Source of the DNA: Pseudonocardiaceae bacterium | GTDB taxonomy: Bacteria; Actinomycetota; Actinomycetes; Mycobacteriales; Pseudonocardiaceae | Length of the DNA stretch: 47,886 nt | Assembly (NCBI GenBank): GCA_009377865.1 | Contig: WHTH01000029.1 | Location: forward strand, 1-47,886 | Direction of reading: 5' to 3' | Part shown: positions 17,007 to 27,067 of the stretch, one piece after another | How the letters are laid out: every line of letters begins with the position of its first letter | How positions within the stretch are numbered: position 1 is the stretch's first letter | Program-made: the position numbers and the translations under genes | The notes under the pieces: generated by a model | What the model was told of the DNA's origin: nothing | Databases searched by the model: none | What the model saw: only the letters and a program-made list of their open reading frames with translations

Positions 17007-18097
17007 ACGTCGACATCGCGGCGCTGCGGGCGATCGAGCGAGACAAGGACATCTCCTTCGAGACCGTGCTGGAGACGATCGAGACCGCGTTGCTCACCGC
17101 GTACAAGCACACCGACGGGCACCAGCCGCATGCCCGCATCGACATCGACCGCAAGACCGGGCTGGTGCGGGTGCTGGCCCAGGAGTTCGACTCCGAGGGC
17201 ACGGTCGCCCAGGAGTGGGACGACACGCCGGAAGGCTTCGGCCGGATCGCCGCGACCACCGCACGGCAGGTGATCCTGCAGCGGCTGCGCGACGCCGAAC
17301 ACGAGCGCACCTTCGGCGAGTTCTCCGCCAAGGAAGGCGAGATCGTGACCGGGGTCGTGCAACGTGACGCCCGCGCCAACGCGCGCGGTGTCGTGGTGGT
17401 GCAGGTCGGCGATACCGAGGGCGTGATCCCGCCGGTGGAGCAGGCACCGGGGGAGTCGTACCGTCATGGAGAACGGATCAAGTGCTTCGTGGTGGGCGTG
17501 TCCCGGGGGATGCGTGGCCCGCAGATCACGTTGTCGCGGACACACCCCAACCTCGTGCGGCGGCTGTTCGCACTGGAAGTGCCCGAGATCGCTGACGGGA
17601 CTGTGGAGATCCCCGCGGTGGCTCGTGAGGCGGGTCACCGGTCGAAGATCGCGGTCAGGTCGACGGTGGCGGGAGTCAACGCCAAGGGTGCCTGCATCGG
17701 CCCGATGGGCGCCCGGGTACGCAACGTGATGAGCGAGCTGCTCGGGGAGAAGATCGACATCATCGACCACTCCGAGGACCCGGCCATCTTCGTCGGCAAT
17801 GCGCTGTCCCCGGCCAAGGTGGTGTCGGTGCAGGTGGTCGATTCGAGGGCGAAGACCGCACGGGTGGTCGTGCCGGACTTCCAGCTCTCGCTGGCCATCG
17901 GCAAGGAGGGGCAGAACGCGCGGCTCGCGGCGCGGCTCACCGGCTGGCGTATCGACATCCGCAGCGATGCGCAGCCCGCCGGACCGGTGAGCGAGGTGCT
18001 CGCCGATCCCACGCAGGGCGTGCTGGAACACGGCTCGGCACTTCCCAAGACGGATCCTGCCGGCGCCGGTTCTCCACCGCCTTCCGGTGCGCGCTAG
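17003..18097 (+). CDS. nusA: Transcription termination/antitermination protein NusA
   Basis: NusA binds RNA polymerase and affects pausing, termination and rRNA antitermination. The 364-residue protein has the N-terminal RNAP-binding domain (1-110), an S1 domain ([13 protein letters not shown]...), and two KH domains with [21 protein letters not shown] and [20 protein letters not shown]. There are no C-terminal acidic repeats, as is usual for actinobacteria. It is translationally coupled to rimP. Confidence 0.96.
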   Translation: MNVDIAALRAIERDKDISFETVLETIETALLTAYKHTDGHQPHARIDIDRKTGLVRVLAQEFDSEGTVAQEWDDTPEGFGRIAATTARQVILQRLRDAEHERTFGEFSAKEGEIVTGVVQRDARANARGVVVVQVGDTEGVIPPVEQAPGESYRHGERIKCFVVGVSRGMRGPQITLSRTHPNLVRRLFALEVPEIADGTVEIPAVAREAGHRSKIAVRSTVAGVNAKGACIGPMGARVRNVMSELLGEKIDIIDHSEDPAIFVGNALSPAKVVSVQVVDSRAKTARVVVPDFQLSLAIGKEGQNARLAARLTGWRIDIRSDAQPAGPVSEVLADPTQGVLEHGSALPKTDPAGAGSPPPSGAR

Positions 18098-18452
18098 AAT
18101 TGGAGTGGCTCGCCGTCAAGGGACGGTCCGCGCACGCCCGGAACAGGTTGACGAGCATCGTCGCGACGAACCCATCCGGACCTGCGTGGGATGCCGAACC
18201 AGGGTGGCAGCCACCGGATTGCTGCGCGTGGTGGCGGTGAACGGGATCCTGATCCCGGACCCGCGCTGCCGGCTTCCCGGGCGGGGTGCGTGGATGCATC
18301 TCGATCCCGGGTGCCTGCGCACCGCGGAGCGGCGGCGGGCCTTTCCGCGAGCGTTGCGCGTCGTGGGGACGCTCGACACTGCTCGGGTGCACGATCATCT
18401 CGCTCAGCTCGACGGGGACGCCACTACCGGTCCGGGGTCCGCCCCGGGCTAA
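18087..18452 (+). CDS. ylxR: YlxR-family protein (possible nucleoid/RNA-binding regulator)
   Basis: The DUF448/YlxR signature is clear: [11 protein letters not shown], then [24 protein letters not shown] with paired cysteines. YlxR proteins bind nucleic acid; regulatory and RNase P-related roles have been proposed. The gene lies between nusA and infB in the usual place. The start is uncertain. GTG 18087 overlaps the nusA end and gives 121 residues, while GTG 18105 gives 115; neither has an ideal Shine-Dalgarno. Confidence 0.85.
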   Translation: MRARIGVARRQGTVRARPEQVDEHRRDEPIRTCVGCRTRVAATGLLRVVAVNGILIPDPRCRLPGRGAWMHLDPGCLRTAERRRAFPRALRVVGTLDTARVHDHLAQLDGDATTGPGSAPG

Positions 18453-18607
18453 GCACCGACGGGCCCGGACTACCCGGGCGCGCGGTCATCGAAACGAGAG
18501 ACAGGTCGATCCGACATGCACCAGCAGCCGTGAAGCACTGAGCCATGGACGTGCGCTAGCAACGGGGTCGAGCGGGACTGCCGCCGGCTCCATCAGTGAG
18601 GAGAGCA

Positions 18608-21595
18608 GTGGCAGGCAAAGCCCGCGTGCACGAGCTCGCGAAGGAGCTCGGTGTCAGCAGCAAAGAAGTTCTGAGCAAGCTCAAGGACCTCGGCGAGTTC
18701 GTGAAATCCGCGTCGTCGACCGTCGAGGCTCCCGTCGCGCGGAAGTTGCGCGACTCCTTCCCGGCTGGCAACGGTGCCGGCAACGGCGAGGCCTCCCGCC
18801 GTAGCCAGGCCACCAGCTCCGGTGGTGCCGGCCGTTCCGGTGGCACCGAGACCCCGTCCCGGCCCGGGCCCAAGCCCGGCCCGGCGCGGCCGGCGCGCAC
18901 CGAGCAGCCGGACGGGCAGGACAGCACGCCGCCGCAGCAGCAACCCGCACCGCGACCCGGGCAGCAGCGCCCGCAGCGGTCGGCGCAGCGGCCTGCGGCT
19001 GAGCAGCAGCCAGTGGCCGAGCAGCGGCCAGTGGCCGAGCAGCACCCCGCAGCCGAGCAGCGGCCGGCAGCCGCGCAGGGCGAGGGGACCCGTCCCGATG
19101 ACGGCGGCGCGTCGGCTCGTCCCAAGCCACCCAAGCCCGGTCCCCGGTCGCCGCGGGTCGGCAACAACCCGTTCGGTGTCGGGGGCGGCGGCTCGCAGCA
19201 GCGCCCGTCGGCGCCCCGCGGCGGTGGCGGCACCGGCGGTGCGAGCACCGGCGGTACCGGTGCCGGTCCGACGGGTGGCGGCACCCGCCCGGCGGGTGAC
19301 TCTCGCGGCGGACCGCGCCCGAGCCCGGGCACGATGCCGCCCAAGCCCAATCCGGGCATGATGCCGTCGCGTCCCGCGCGTTCCGGCCCCGGTGCAGGTG
19401 ACCCCGGTGCAGGTGGCCCCGGTGGTGCTCGCGGTGGCCCCGGTGGTGCTCGCGGTGGCCCCGGTGGTGCTCGCGGTGGTCCCGGTGGTGGACCCGGCGG
19501 CGGTGGTGCTCGCGGTGGACCCGGTGGCGGTGGCGGTGGCGGACGCGGTGGTCCCGGTGGTGCGCCCGGTGGCGGTGGCGGTCCCGGTGGTGCGCCCGGT
19601 GGCGGGGGCGCTCCCCCTGCCGGCGGCGGTTTCCGGGGACGTCCCGGTGGCGGCGGCGGACGCGGTCGCGGTGGTGCGGCTGGTGCGTTCGGCCGGCCCG
19701 GTGGTCCAGCACGTCGGGGGCGTAAGTCGAAGCGGCAGAAGCGCCAGGAGTTCGACAACATGCAGGCGCCGTCGGTCGGCGGCGTGCGGCTGCCGCGTGG
19801 CGGCGGTGAGGCGGTCCGGCTGCGCCGGGGTTCGTCGCTGACCGATTTCGCCGAGAAGATCAACGCCAACCCGGCTTCGCTGGTGCAGGCACTGTTCCAC
19901 CTCGGCGAGATGGTGACCGCCACCCAGTCGGTCTCCGACGACCTTCTCGAACTGCTCGGCCAGGAGATGAACTATGTCGTCCAGGTCGTCAGTCCCGAGG
20001 ACGAGGACCGCGAGCTGCTGAAGTCGTTCGACCTGTCCTACGGGGAGGACACCGGTACCGACCAGGACCTCGCGTCCCGTCCGCCGGTGGTCACGGTCAT
20101 GGGCCACGTCGACCACGGCAAGACGCGGCTGCTCGACACCATCCGCAAGACCAACGTGATGGGCGGCGAGTCCGGCGGCATCACCCAGCACATCGGCGCC
20201 TACCAGGTGCCGGCCGAGCTCGACGGTGACGAGCGGTTGATCACCTTCATCGACACCCCGGGGCACGAGGCGTTCACCGCCATGCGTGCCCGTGGTGCGA
20301 AGGCCACCGACATCGCGGTGTTGGTGGTTGCCGCCGACGACGGTGTGATGCCGCAGACGGTGGAGGCGATCAACCACTCGCAGGCTGCGGGTGTCCCGGT
20401 CGTGGTCGCGGTGAACAAGATCGACAAGGAGGGCGCGGACCCGACCCGGGTCCGGGGTGAGCTTACCGATTACGGCCTGGTGCCAGAGGAGTACGGCGGC
20501 GAGACGATGTTCGTGGACATCTCCGCCAAGCAGGGCGACAACATCGAGAGCCTGCTGGAGTCGATCCTGCTCACTGCCGACGCCTCGCTGGATCTGCGGG
20601 CAAACCCCGGCATGGAAGCCCAAGGTGTGGCCATCGAGGCGCACCTGGACCGGGGTCGGGGACCGGTGGCCACCGTGCTGGTGCAGCGCGGCACGCTGCG
20701 GGTCGGCGACTCGGTGGTCGCCGGCGACGCGCACGGCCGGGTCCGGCGGATGCTCGACGAGCACGGCGCGGACGTGACCGCGGCGTACCCGTCGCGTCCG
20801 GTGCAGGTCATCGGGTTCACCTCGGTGCCGGGCGCGGGCGACAACTTCCTCGTCGTCGACGAGGACCGCATCGCCCGGCAGATCGCCGACCGCAGGCGGG
20901 CCCGTGAGCGCAACGCCGAGCTGGCCCAGCGGCGCAAGCGGATCAGCCTCGAGGACTTGGACTCCGCGCTGAAGGAGACCAACCAGCTCAACCTGATCCT
21001 CAAGGGCGACAACTCCGGCACCGTGGAGGCGCTGGAGGATGCCCTGACGAAGATCGAGGTCGGCGACGAGGTCGAACTCCGGGTGATCCACCGGGGCGTC
21101 GGTGCCGTTACCGAGAGCGATGTCAACCTGGCGACCGCCGAGGACACGATCATCATGGGCTTCAACGTCCGCGCGGAGGGCAGGGCCACCGAGCTGGCCA
21201 ACCGCGAGGGCGTGGAGATCCGGTACTACTCGGTGATCTACCAGGCCATCGACGACATCGAGCAGGCGCTCAAGGGCATGCTCAAGCCGGAGTACGAGGA
21301 GGTCTCGCTCGGCCGGGCTGACATCCGCGAGGTGTACCGCTCCTCCAAGGTCGGCACGATCGCGGGCTGCCTGGTCCAGTCGGGCAGCATCCGGCGCAAT
21401 GCCAAGGCGCGGCTGCTGCGGGACAACACGGTGGTCCGGGAGAACCTCACGGTCTCCTCGCTGCGTCGCTTCAAGGACGACGCGACCGAGGTCCGCGACG
21501 GCTTCGAGTGCGGTCTGACCCTGTCGTCGTACTCCGACCTGCGGGTCGGCGACGAGGTCGAGACCTACGAGCTGCGCGAGAAGCCGCGTAGCTGA
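18608..21595 (+). CDS. infB: Translation initiation factor IF-2
   Basis: IF-2 delivers initiator tRNA to the 30S subunit and promotes subunit joining. The 995-residue protein starts with an IF2_N helix ([20 protein letters not shown]). A very long Pro/Gln/Gly-rich linker follows (about 55-380), then a second IF2_N block, then the GTPase with GHVDHGKT (about 499), DTPGHE (about 548) and NKID (about 603), then domains II-IV. The GTG at 18608 is preferred over the GTG at 18596 because GAGGAG lies at 18598-18603 and the homologous protein starts with [10 protein letters not shown]. Confidence 0.96.
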   Translation: MAGKARVHELAKELGVSSKEVLSKLKDLGEFVKSASSTVEAPVARKLRDSFPAGNGAGNGEASRRSQATSSGGAGRSGGTETPSRPGPKPGPARPARTEQPDGQDSTPPQQQPAPRPGQQRPQRSAQRPAAEQQPVAEQRPVAEQHPAAEQRPAAAQGEGTRPDDGGASARPKPPKPGPRSPRVGNNPFGVGGGGSQQRPSAPRGGGGTGGASTGGTGAGPTGGGTRPAGDSRGGPRPSPGTMPPKPNPGMMPSRPARSGPGAGDPGAGGPGGARGGPGGARGGPGGARGGPGGGPGGGGARGGPGGGGGGGRGGPGGAPGGGGGPGGAPGGGGAPPAGGGFRGRPGGGGGRGRGGAAGAFGRPGGPARRGRKSKRQKRQEFDNMQAPSVGGVRLPRGGGEAVRLRRGSSLTDFAEKINANPASLVQALFHLGEMVTATQSVSDDLLELLGQEMNYVVQVVSPEDEDRELLKSFDLSYGEDTGTDQDLASRPPVVTVMGHVDHGKTRLLDTIRKTNVMGGESGGITQHIGAYQVPAELDGDERLITFIDTPGHEAFTAMRARGAKATDIAVLVVAADDGVMPQTVEAINHSQAAGVPVVVAVNKIDKEGADPTRVRGELTDYGLVPEEYGGETMFVDISAKQGDNIESLLESILLTADASLDLRANPGMEAQGVAIEAHLDRGRGPVATVLVQRGTLRVGDSVVAGDAHGRVRRMLDEHGADVTAAYPSRPVQVIGFTSVPGAGDNFLVVDEDRIARQIADRRRARERNAELAQRRKRISLEDLDSALKETNQLNLILKGDNSGTVEALEDALTKIEVGDEVELRVIHRGVGAVTESDVNLATAEDTIIMGFNVRAEGRATELANREGVEIRYYSVIYQAIDDIEQALKGMLKPEYEEVSLGRADIREVYRSSKVGTIAGCLVQSGSIRRNAKARLLRDNTVVRENLTVSSLRRFKDDATEVRDGFECGLTLSSYSDLRVGDEVETYELREKPRS
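19403..19605 (+). repeat. Glycine-rich tandem repeat tract inside infB
   Basis: The DNA repeats an 18-base unit of the form GGTGCTCGCGGTGGCCCC (encoding GARGGP) three to four times from about 19430 to 19490, followed by looser GGTGGCGGT and GGTGCGCCC units. The encoded stretch is a low-complexity [19 protein letters not shown] linker. A second repeat of AEQxPVAEQRP units lies near 18998-19075. Length variation between strains and assembly errors are both likely here. Confidence 0.8.
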
Positions 21596-21681
21596 CCCGC
21601 TCACCCCGGGGTGGTGGCTCTCCGAATACCACCAACCCGGGTGGGAGCTGCCGCAGACCACTACCAACCCGGCGGTGAAGC

Positions 21682-21981
21682 GTGTACGTCGGCGCGCTCG
21701 AGCTCGATCTGCTGCTCGGCGACGTGCGGTCGCTGAAGCAGAAGCGGTCACTGGTTCGGCCGGTCATCGCCGAGCTGCGGCGACGCTTCGAGGTCGCCGC
21801 CGCCGAGGCCGGTCACAACGGCCTGTACCGGCGTGCGTTGATCGGGGTGTCCGTGGTGTCGGGCGATGCCGGGCAGGTCCGGGAGGTGCTCGATGCATGC
21901 GAGCGGCTGGTAGCGGCCCGTCCGGAGCTGGAACTGCTGGCTGCCCGGCACCGGCTGCTGGGCCCGGAGGACGAAAGTTAG
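21682..21981 (+). CDS. DUF503 (YlxP-like) protein
   Basis: The 99-residue protein begins VYVGALELDLLLGDVRSLKQKRSLVRPVI and contains GHNGLYRRALIGVSVVSGD, the DUF503 signature. It lies between infB and rbfA exactly where YlxP-like genes sit in Gram-positive bacteria. The function is unknown, probably related to translation or RNA through its context. The GTG at 21682 follows GGTGAAG. Confidence 0.86.
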   Translation: MYVGALELDLLLGDVRSLKQKRSLVRPVIAELRRRFEVAAAEAGHNGLYRRALIGVSVVSGDAGQVREVLDACERLVAARPELELLAARHRLLGPEDES

Positions 21982-22032
21982 CGTGGGCGGCGAAAGCCCA
22001 CGTCGAAGATCCACACGAGGAGATCGGTTCCG

Positions 22033-22485
22033 ATGGCTGACCCGGCACGTGCTCGCAGGCTCGCGAAGAGGATCGCTCAGATCGTCGCGTCCTCCCTGGA
22101 GCACGAGGTCAAGGACCCCCGGCTGGCGCGGGTGACGATCACCGACGCGAAGGTCACCGGCGACCTGCACGACGCCACCGTTTACTACACCGCGCTGGGC
22201 GACACCGTCGATGCCGAGCCTGACACGGCGGGTGTCGCGGCGGCGCTGGCCAGCGCGACCGGTGTGCTGCGTTCCAGGGTCGGGCAGCGGACGGGGGTGC
22301 GCTTCACCCCCACGCTGACCTTCGTCGCCGACACGGTTCCGGAGGGGGTGGCGCGGATCGACGAGTTGCTCGCCCAGGCGCACGACGCCGATGCCGAGGT
22401 GGCCCGGATCGCTGCGGAGGCCGCGCCGGCCGGCGACCCGGATCCCTACCGGGCTCCCCGCGACGGCGCCGCCGAGCCGGACTGA
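22033..22485 (+). CDS. rbfA: Ribosome-binding factor A
   Basis: RbfA is a KH-fold 30S maturation and cold-adaptation factor. The 150-residue protein has [49 protein letters not shown] and [14 protein letters not shown]. The ATG is preceded by GAGGAGATCGG. It ends the nusA-infB operon here. Its stop is only 2 bases from the stop of the convergent cbbP, where nrnA would normally follow. Confidence 0.94.
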   Translation: MADPARARRLAKRIAQIVASSLEHEVKDPRLARVTITDAKVTGDLHDATVYYTALGDTVDAEPDTAGVAAALASATGVLRSRVGQRTGVRFTPTLTFVADTVPEGVARIDELLAQAHDADAEVARIAAEAAPAGDPDPYRAPRDGAAEPD

Positions 22486-22487
22486 TC

Positions 22488-23369
22488 TTAGTGCCCGAGC
22501 GCCTGCTTGCGGCGCTCGATCAGCCGCCAGATCATCGGCGTGAAGATGAGCTGCATCGCGAGATCCATCTTGCCGCCGGGGCAGACGATGGTGTTCGCGC
22601 GCGACATGAACGAGTCGTGCAGCATCGACACGAGATAGGGGAAGTCGATGCCACGCGGATCAGCGAAGCGGATGACGAGCATCGACTCGTCCAACGTCGG
22701 GATGGTCCGGGCGATGAACGGGTTGGACGTGTCGACCATCGGCACGCGCTGGAAGTTGACATGCGTGCGCGAGAACTGCGGGGAGATGTAGTTCACGTAG
22801 TCGGGCATGCGGCGCAGGATCGTGTCGGTCACCGCCTCGGTGGAATACCCCCGCATCGCCTGGTCACGTTGCAGCTTCTGGATCCACTCCAGGTTGATCA
22901 CCGGAACGACGCCGATCCGCAGGTCCACGTGCTGCGCGGCGTCGACCTTCTCGGTCGCGACCGCGCCGTGTAGGCCTTCGTAGAACAGCAGATCCGTGTC
23001 GGCGGCCAGATCCTCCCAGGGGGTGAACGTGCCGGGGGACTGGCCGTAGGGCGCGGCTTCCTCGTCGTTGTGCAGGTACCTGCGCACACGGCCGCCGCCG
23101 TCCTCGCCGTAGCGCCGGAACAGCTCCTCGAGGTCCTCGAACAGGTTCGCCTCCGGGCCGAAGTGGCTGAACGTGTGATCACCGCTCTCGACCGCCTCGG
23201 CCATCTGGGCCTTCATCTCGGTGCGGTCGTAGCGGTGGAAGCTGTCGCCCTCGATGAACGCCGCGTTCACGTGCTCGCGGCGGAAGATCTGCTCGAAGGT
23301 GCGCATCACCGACGACGTCCCGGCGCCCGAGGAGCCCGCGATGGCGATGATCGGATGCTCGGCTGACAT
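22488..23369 (-). CDS. cbbP: Phosphoribulokinase, bacterial (class I) type
   Basis: PRK phosphorylates ribulose 5-phosphate to RuBP, the CO2 acceptor of Rubisco, and is diagnostic of the Calvin cycle. The 293-residue protein has the P-loop GSSGAGTSSV, FIEGDSFHRYDR, LLFYEGLHGAV and RRMPDYVNYISPQFSRTHVNFQRVP, as in proteobacterial CbbP. It starts at ATG 23369 with GGGAGG in front and follows cbbF by 10 bases on the same strand, using an almost identical leader. Rubisco genes are not in the window. Confidence 0.94.
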   Translation of the reverse strand: MSAEHPIIAIAGSSGAGTSSVMRTFEQIFRREHVNAAFIEGDSFHRYDRTEMKAQMAEAVESGDHTFSHFGPEANLFEDLEELFRRYGEDGGGRVRRYLHNDEEAAPYGQSPGTFTPWEDLAADTDLLFYEGLHGAVATEKVDAAQHVDLRIGVVPVINLEWIQKLQRDQAMRGYSTEAVTDTILRRMPDYVNYISPQFSRTHVNFQRVPMVDTSNPFIARTIPTLDESMLVIRFADPRGIDFPYLVSMLHDSFMSRANTIVCPGGKMDLAMQLIFTPMIWRLIERRKQALGH

Positions 23370-23379
23370 GGCCTCCCTC

Positions 23380-24450
23380 TCAACCGTTGGTGCGGAACAA
23401 GCCCCGCGTGCTGTAGAGCGGCGCGTCGCGCTCGACCACGTTGTGGTCGCGGTGGTACTGCTCGATGAGCTCGACCTCCTCGCGCGCGCCGAAGATGAAG
23501 GCGATGCGCTGGTGCAGGTCCTCCGGCGCGACGTCGAGAATTCGGCCACGCCCAGTGCTCGCGTAGCCGCCCGCCTGCTCGATGATGAAGGACACCGGGT
23601 TGGCCTCGTACAGCAAGCGCAGCCGACCCGGCTTGGTCGGGTCCTTGGTGTCGCGCGGATACAGGAACACGCCACCGCGGGTGAGGATGCGGTGGGTCTC
23701 GGCGACGAGCGACGCGACCCATCGCATGTTGAAGTCCTTGCCGCGAGGGCCCGTACTGCCGGCGAGGCACTCGTCGACGTAGCGCGTCACCGCCGGCTCC
23801 CAGAACCGGCTGTTCGAGGCGTTGATGGCGAACTCGTTCGCCGCTGCCGGGAGCTGGATCGACGGATGGGTCAGGATGAACTCGCCGAGCTGCGGCTCGA
23901 GCGTGAATCCGTGCACACCCGTGCCGACGGTCAAGACGATCATCGTCGAAGGGCCGTAGATCGCGTATCCGGCGCAGACCTGCTCGGTCCCGGGCTGCAG
24001 GAAGTCTGCCGCGGCGGCGTCCGCGCCCGGATTCGTGGTACGCAGGATCGAGAAGATGCTGCCGACCGAGAGGTTCACGTCGATGTTCGACGAACCGTCG
24101 AGCGGATCGAACACCAGGAGGTACTTGCCCCGCGGGTAGTTCTCCGGGATGGGGTGCGGTGCCTCGAGCTCCTCGGACACCATCCCGCAGACCTGGCCGC
24201 CCCATTCGTTGGCGCGCAGGAACAGGTCGTTCGCCACCAGGTCGAGCTTCTGCTGGGTCTCGCCCTGCACGTTGGTCGTCCCCTCGGCGCCGAGCACACC
24301 GCCGAGCGCCCCGTAGGCCACCCGCTTGGCGATCGCCTTGCAGGCCAGCGCAACATCGAGGATCAGTGAGTTCAGCTCCCCGCTCGCGCCCGGGTAGCGG
24401 CGCCGCTCCTCGATCAGGAACTGGGTCAGCGTCGTACGGTCGGTGAGCAT
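23380..24450 (-). CDS. cbbF: Fructose-1,6-bisphosphatase class I (Calvin-cycle CbbF type)
   Basis: This enzyme hydrolyses fructose 1,6-bisphosphate (and often sedoheptulose 1,7-bisphosphate) to regenerate RuBP. The 356-residue protein has the class I motifs EELEAP and [20 protein letters not shown] (metal site) and GGVFLYPRD followed by [18 protein letters not shown]. Actinobacteria usually rely on the class II (GlpX) enzyme for gluconeogenesis, so class I beside cbbP indicates a Calvin-cycle role. ATG 24450 follows GAGGGAGGCC. No cbbR is adjacent. Confidence 0.93.
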   Translation of the reverse strand: MLTDRTTLTQFLIEERRRYPGASGELNSLILDVALACKAIAKRVAYGALGGVLGAEGTTNVQGETQQKLDLVANDLFLRANEWGGQVCGMVSEELEAPHPIPENYPRGKYLLVFDPLDGSSNIDVNLSVGSIFSILRTTNPGADAAAADFLQPGTEQVCAGYAIYGPSTMIVLTVGTGVHGFTLEPQLGEFILTHPSIQLPAAANEFAINASNSRFWEPAVTRYVDECLAGSTGPRGKDFNMRWVASLVAETHRILTRGGVFLYPRDTKDPTKPGRLRLLYEANPVSFIIEQAGGYASTGRGRILDVAPEDLHQRIAFIFGAREEVELIEQYHRDHNVVERDAPLYSTRGLFRTNG

Positions 24451-24631
24451 GGCCTCCCTCACGTTCTTGGTTGTAGGCAGGCTACCGGCAGCAGTCGCCG
24501 CCGCCTTGCGGGAGGGCATCGTCCGGCGACCGACCACGTGTCGGCCGGCCACGCCCCAGGTACCGCGCCATCGGTCATGGGGGCGGCTCACGCCATCCTT
24601 CCAGTCGACGGCGTGTAGGGGGAGCGCGTTC

Positions 24632-24796
24632 ATGCGGCTCGCCCAAGCGCTCGCGGTCAGCGTTGCAGATCGCGAACCCCGATACCGGCAGCACAGCCGC
24701 GCTGTCCAGAATGCCCGCAACTTCGACACCTGGCAGCTCGGTCATCGTCACCAGACGGTCGTGTGGCGCGGCCAGCGTGCCGCTGGTGCCGCCGAG
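24632..24796 (-). pseudogene. Remnant of an XRE/DUF5753 regulator C-terminal domain
   Basis: In one minus frame the translation [21 protein letters not shown], then [20 protein letters not shown] and RLGEPHE, aligns with the DUF5753 region of the intact regulator at 26193-27044 (GTVGTLVGQLDRLAMVAGLSG, VEVGIVPFATPVLPVSGF, RLDEPQE). No helix-turn-helix part, start or natural end accompanies it, so it is a fragment of about 55 codons. It lies antisense to, and directly upstream of, the recognisable part of the endonuclease gene. Confidence 0.65.
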
Positions 24797-24814
24797 CTGC
24801 CCGCCCGTGACGTC

Positions 24815-25657
24815 GTGCCCAGCGTCCGAGCTTTCAGCTATGTCGCCAAGCACGACGAGCAGCGGGCAAGCCAACGACCCGCCAAGGACGTGGCTGCGAT
24901 CTATCGCAGCGTCGTGAGCCAGGTAGCTCTGCTGTGCGTGCGCGACGTCTTCGCTGCGGATGCTGCGGTGCGGTCGGTGGCGTTCAACGGTCACCTACCC
25001 GTCGTCAGTCCTGCGACGGGTGAGCGCGAGTACCCGTGCCTGCTCAGTGTCGAGGTCGCCCGCGAGGACTTCCCGACCGACGATAAGCTGCGTGCCGTGA
25101 CGCCGGAGGCGTGCCTGCGCCATCTGCGGGCCGTCGTCTCGCCGCACCCTTACGAGGTGCAGCCGGTCGAGCCGATCCTCGACTTCGATCTGAGCAAGTA
25201 CCGGCTCGTCGAGGGCCTGGATGCGGTGTCCACGCTCGATTCCCGTCCCGATCTGATGCAGATGTCATACACCGGCTTCGAGCACCTGGTCCGGCAGGTG
25301 TTCGAGGCGCAAGGCTCTGAAGGATGGACCACCGAGCACAGCGGCGACGACGGAGTCGATGCGGTGATCACCCAGCGGACACCGCTGTTCGGCGGTTTGA
25401 GCATCGTGCAGGCTAAGCAATACAGCCAGCCGATCGGTCTCAGCCACCTCCGCGAGCTCGCCGGCGCCATGGAGGAGAAGAAGGCGGGGTGGGGCGTGCT
25501 GGTCACCACGTCGAGGTTCACCTCCGGATGCGCGACGAAGGCACGCGAGCACGGCCGGATGGAGTTGATCGACGGGCAACAGCTCAGGTACCTGATCAAG
25601 GAACACCTTGGTAAGGACGTACTGATAGGACAGCGGACAAGGCAAGGGCGGCGCTGA
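24815..25657 (+). pseudogene. Mrr-type restriction endonuclease, probably 5'-truncated
   Basis: The C-terminal half is a PD-(D/E)XK endonuclease of the Mrr_cat kind: YTGFEHLVRQVFEAQG, HSGDDGVDAVI (catalytic Asp), SIVQAKQYSQPIGLSHLREL (QxK) and WGVLVTTSRFTSGCATKARE. Ahead of it is the domain that usually precedes it in actinobacterial proteins (YRSVVSQVALL, VAFNGHLPVVSPATG, LRAVVSPHPYEVQPVEPILDFD). The frame is open upstream to 24443, but 24632-24796 is antisense regulator debris, so the native N-terminal region is missing. GTG 24815 is the first plausible codon after the scar. Confidence 0.65.
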
Positions 25658-25769
25658 CGTCCACTGACCCGCGAAAGCCGACGTTGAAGGGGCCAGCGGC
25701 AGCTCGCGGACAAGGCGGCAGGCGGCGATGAAGTGTGGTGGCGAGGGATTGCACAGCAGCTGCGGGAGG

Positions 25770-26093
25770 TCATGTCGCCGCCCGGGCCGGGCGACCCACG
25801 GCCTGCTCGGTCACCGTCGCGCGTAGCCGCTCGATCTCCGAGCGGGCCGCGGCCAGCTCTGCCTGCTCCGGTGAGGCCGCACCCGAGGGGCGGCCGGGCA
25901 CCGAGGCCGCCAGCGCCGACAGCGCGCCATCCTTGGCGACCCGGCAGATGTGCACCACCGTCGTGCGGTCCACACCCCAGCTGGCCGCGGCCTCCCGCTG
26001 GGTGGCCTGCTGGGTCAGGATCTGCCCGAACACCTCGTACTTCTCCGACGGTGCGAGCCGCTTGCGCGCCCTGCGTTCTTGTTGCTCTGACAT
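25770..26093 (-). mobile_element. Transposase OrfA-like helix-turn-helix protein, IS remnant
   Basis: The 107-residue frame from ATG 26093 (GGGAGG upstream) has a helix-turn-helix: PSEKYEVFGQILTQQATQ, REAAASWGVDRTTVVHICRVAK. A coiled coil follows, AELAAARSEIERLRATVTEQAV, typical of the first ORF of two-ORF insertion sequences. The C-terminus ends abnormally in GRPARAAT and no integrase-core ORF follows, so the element is truncated. The exact IS family is not certain. The 112 bases down to the endonuclease gene contain nothing recognisable. Confidence 0.6.
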
Positions 26094-26192
26094 GATCGAC
26101 AACCTCCCAAGAGTTGATCAAACTAACCCTCGGGTGGTTGGGTATTAAGACCCGGTACTGGTTCACGAACTCAGACGCGGAAGGGGGCGTGC

Positions 26193-27044
26193 TCATCCTC
26201 GAAGCTGCGCAGCTACCCGCTGGATCAGCGCCACCGAGTCCGGGCCGGTGGCGGCGGTGTCGCGAAGCTGGTCGAAGAACCTGACGTAATGAGCGACCTC
26301 TTGCGGCTCATCGAGCCGCTGTTCGCCAGTCAACGTCTCGACTACCACCAGGTCGATGTCGTACAAGTCGAAGCCGGACACCGGAAGCACTGGAGTGGCA
26401 AACGGGACGATCCCGACCTCGACGCCGGACAGTCCAGCCACCATCGCCAAGCGATCGAGCTGTCCGACCAAGGTGCCGACTGTGCCGACGCTCGCGTGCA
26501 GGGCCGCCTCGCCCATCATCAGCTGCACCTGCTTGCCGCCCTGGTAGAGCACCTCCTGCCGCTTGATCCGCTCAGCGACCATCGCGTCAAGGTCACCTTC
26601 CGACGCGGCATAGGCCAGCGGCCCACACGGCAGCGTAAGCAGCTCACGCGCGTATGCCGGGGTTTGGAGCAGGCCGGGGATCACAGCAGGTTGGAAGCCG
26701 GCGATGCGGGCCGCCCCTCGCTCCAGCTGCCTGATGTCTGCCTGCTTGCCGCCTGCTCCACCCGCCTTTCGGTATGCGTCCTTCCATGTGGAGTACTCGA
26801 CGCGTGCACGTTCCAGGAGCGTCGCCAACTCTGTGGCTGCGTCGGCACCAGCGTCGGTGTGCTCCACCCATGCGGCGATGTCGGCTTCGGTCGGGATCTG
26901 AACGCCGGTCTCCAGCTTCGACACCCGCGACTGCACCCAGTCGAGCCGCTGGGCGAAGCGGTTGCCGGACAAACCTGTGGCGGCACGCAGCTCCCGGAAG
27001 CGGGCAGCCAGGCGAGCGCGGTCCGGGTTCTGCGGTGCCGCCAA
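26193..27044 (-). CDS. XRE-family regulator with DUF5753 (Scr1-type) domain
   Basis: The 283-residue protein has an N-terminal helix-turn-helix (ARFRELRAATGLSGNRFAQRL, WVQSRVSKLETGVQIPTEADI) and a DUF5753 effector domain (PAVIPGLLQTPAYARELL, VAERIKRQEVLYQGGKQVQLMMGEAAL, LPVSGFDLYDIDLVVVETLTG). Such proteins are widespread in actinobacteria, usually paired with a small DUF397 or related partner. The TTG at 27044 is chosen because it follows the DUF6879 stop and a purine-rich AGAAGG; longer frames overlap that gene. It is last in the minus-strand unit 27857-26193. Confidence 0.8.
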   Translation of the reverse strand: MAAPQNPDRARLAARFRELRAATGLSGNRFAQRLDWVQSRVSKLETGVQIPTEADIAAWVEHTDAGADAATELATLLERARVEYSTWKDAYRKAGGAGGKQADIRQLERGAARIAGFQPAVIPGLLQTPAYARELLTLPCGPLAYAASEGDLDAMVAERIKRQEVLYQGGKQVQLMMGEAALHASVGTVGTLVGQLDRLAMVAGLSGVEVGIVPFATPVLPVSGFDLYDIDLVVVETLTGEQRLDEPQEVAHYVRFFDQLRDTAATGPDSVALIQRVAAQLRG

Positions 27045-27067
27045 CCGAGGAGTGGTCCCTTCTCTGC

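Noticed and set aside
18556-19923. Long minus-strand proline-rich open frames opposite infB
   Set aside because: They are antisense readings of the glycine-rich IF-2 linker in high-GC DNA, with no start signals or recognisable domains.
18593-21751. A 1052-residue minus-strand open frame opposite infB
   Set aside because: It mirrors the infB codons with typical shadow composition (His/Val/Leu/Arg-rich) and no motif; infB is certain on the plus strand.
24443-24814. Native N-terminal part of the Mrr-type endonuclease
   Set aside because: The opposite strand over 24632-24796 aligns with a DUF5753 domain, so the plus-strand frame there is a shadow.
25150-26196. Minus-strand 348-residue open frame over the endonuclease and IS remnant
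   Set aside because: It changes composition at each underlying feature and has no coherent domain.
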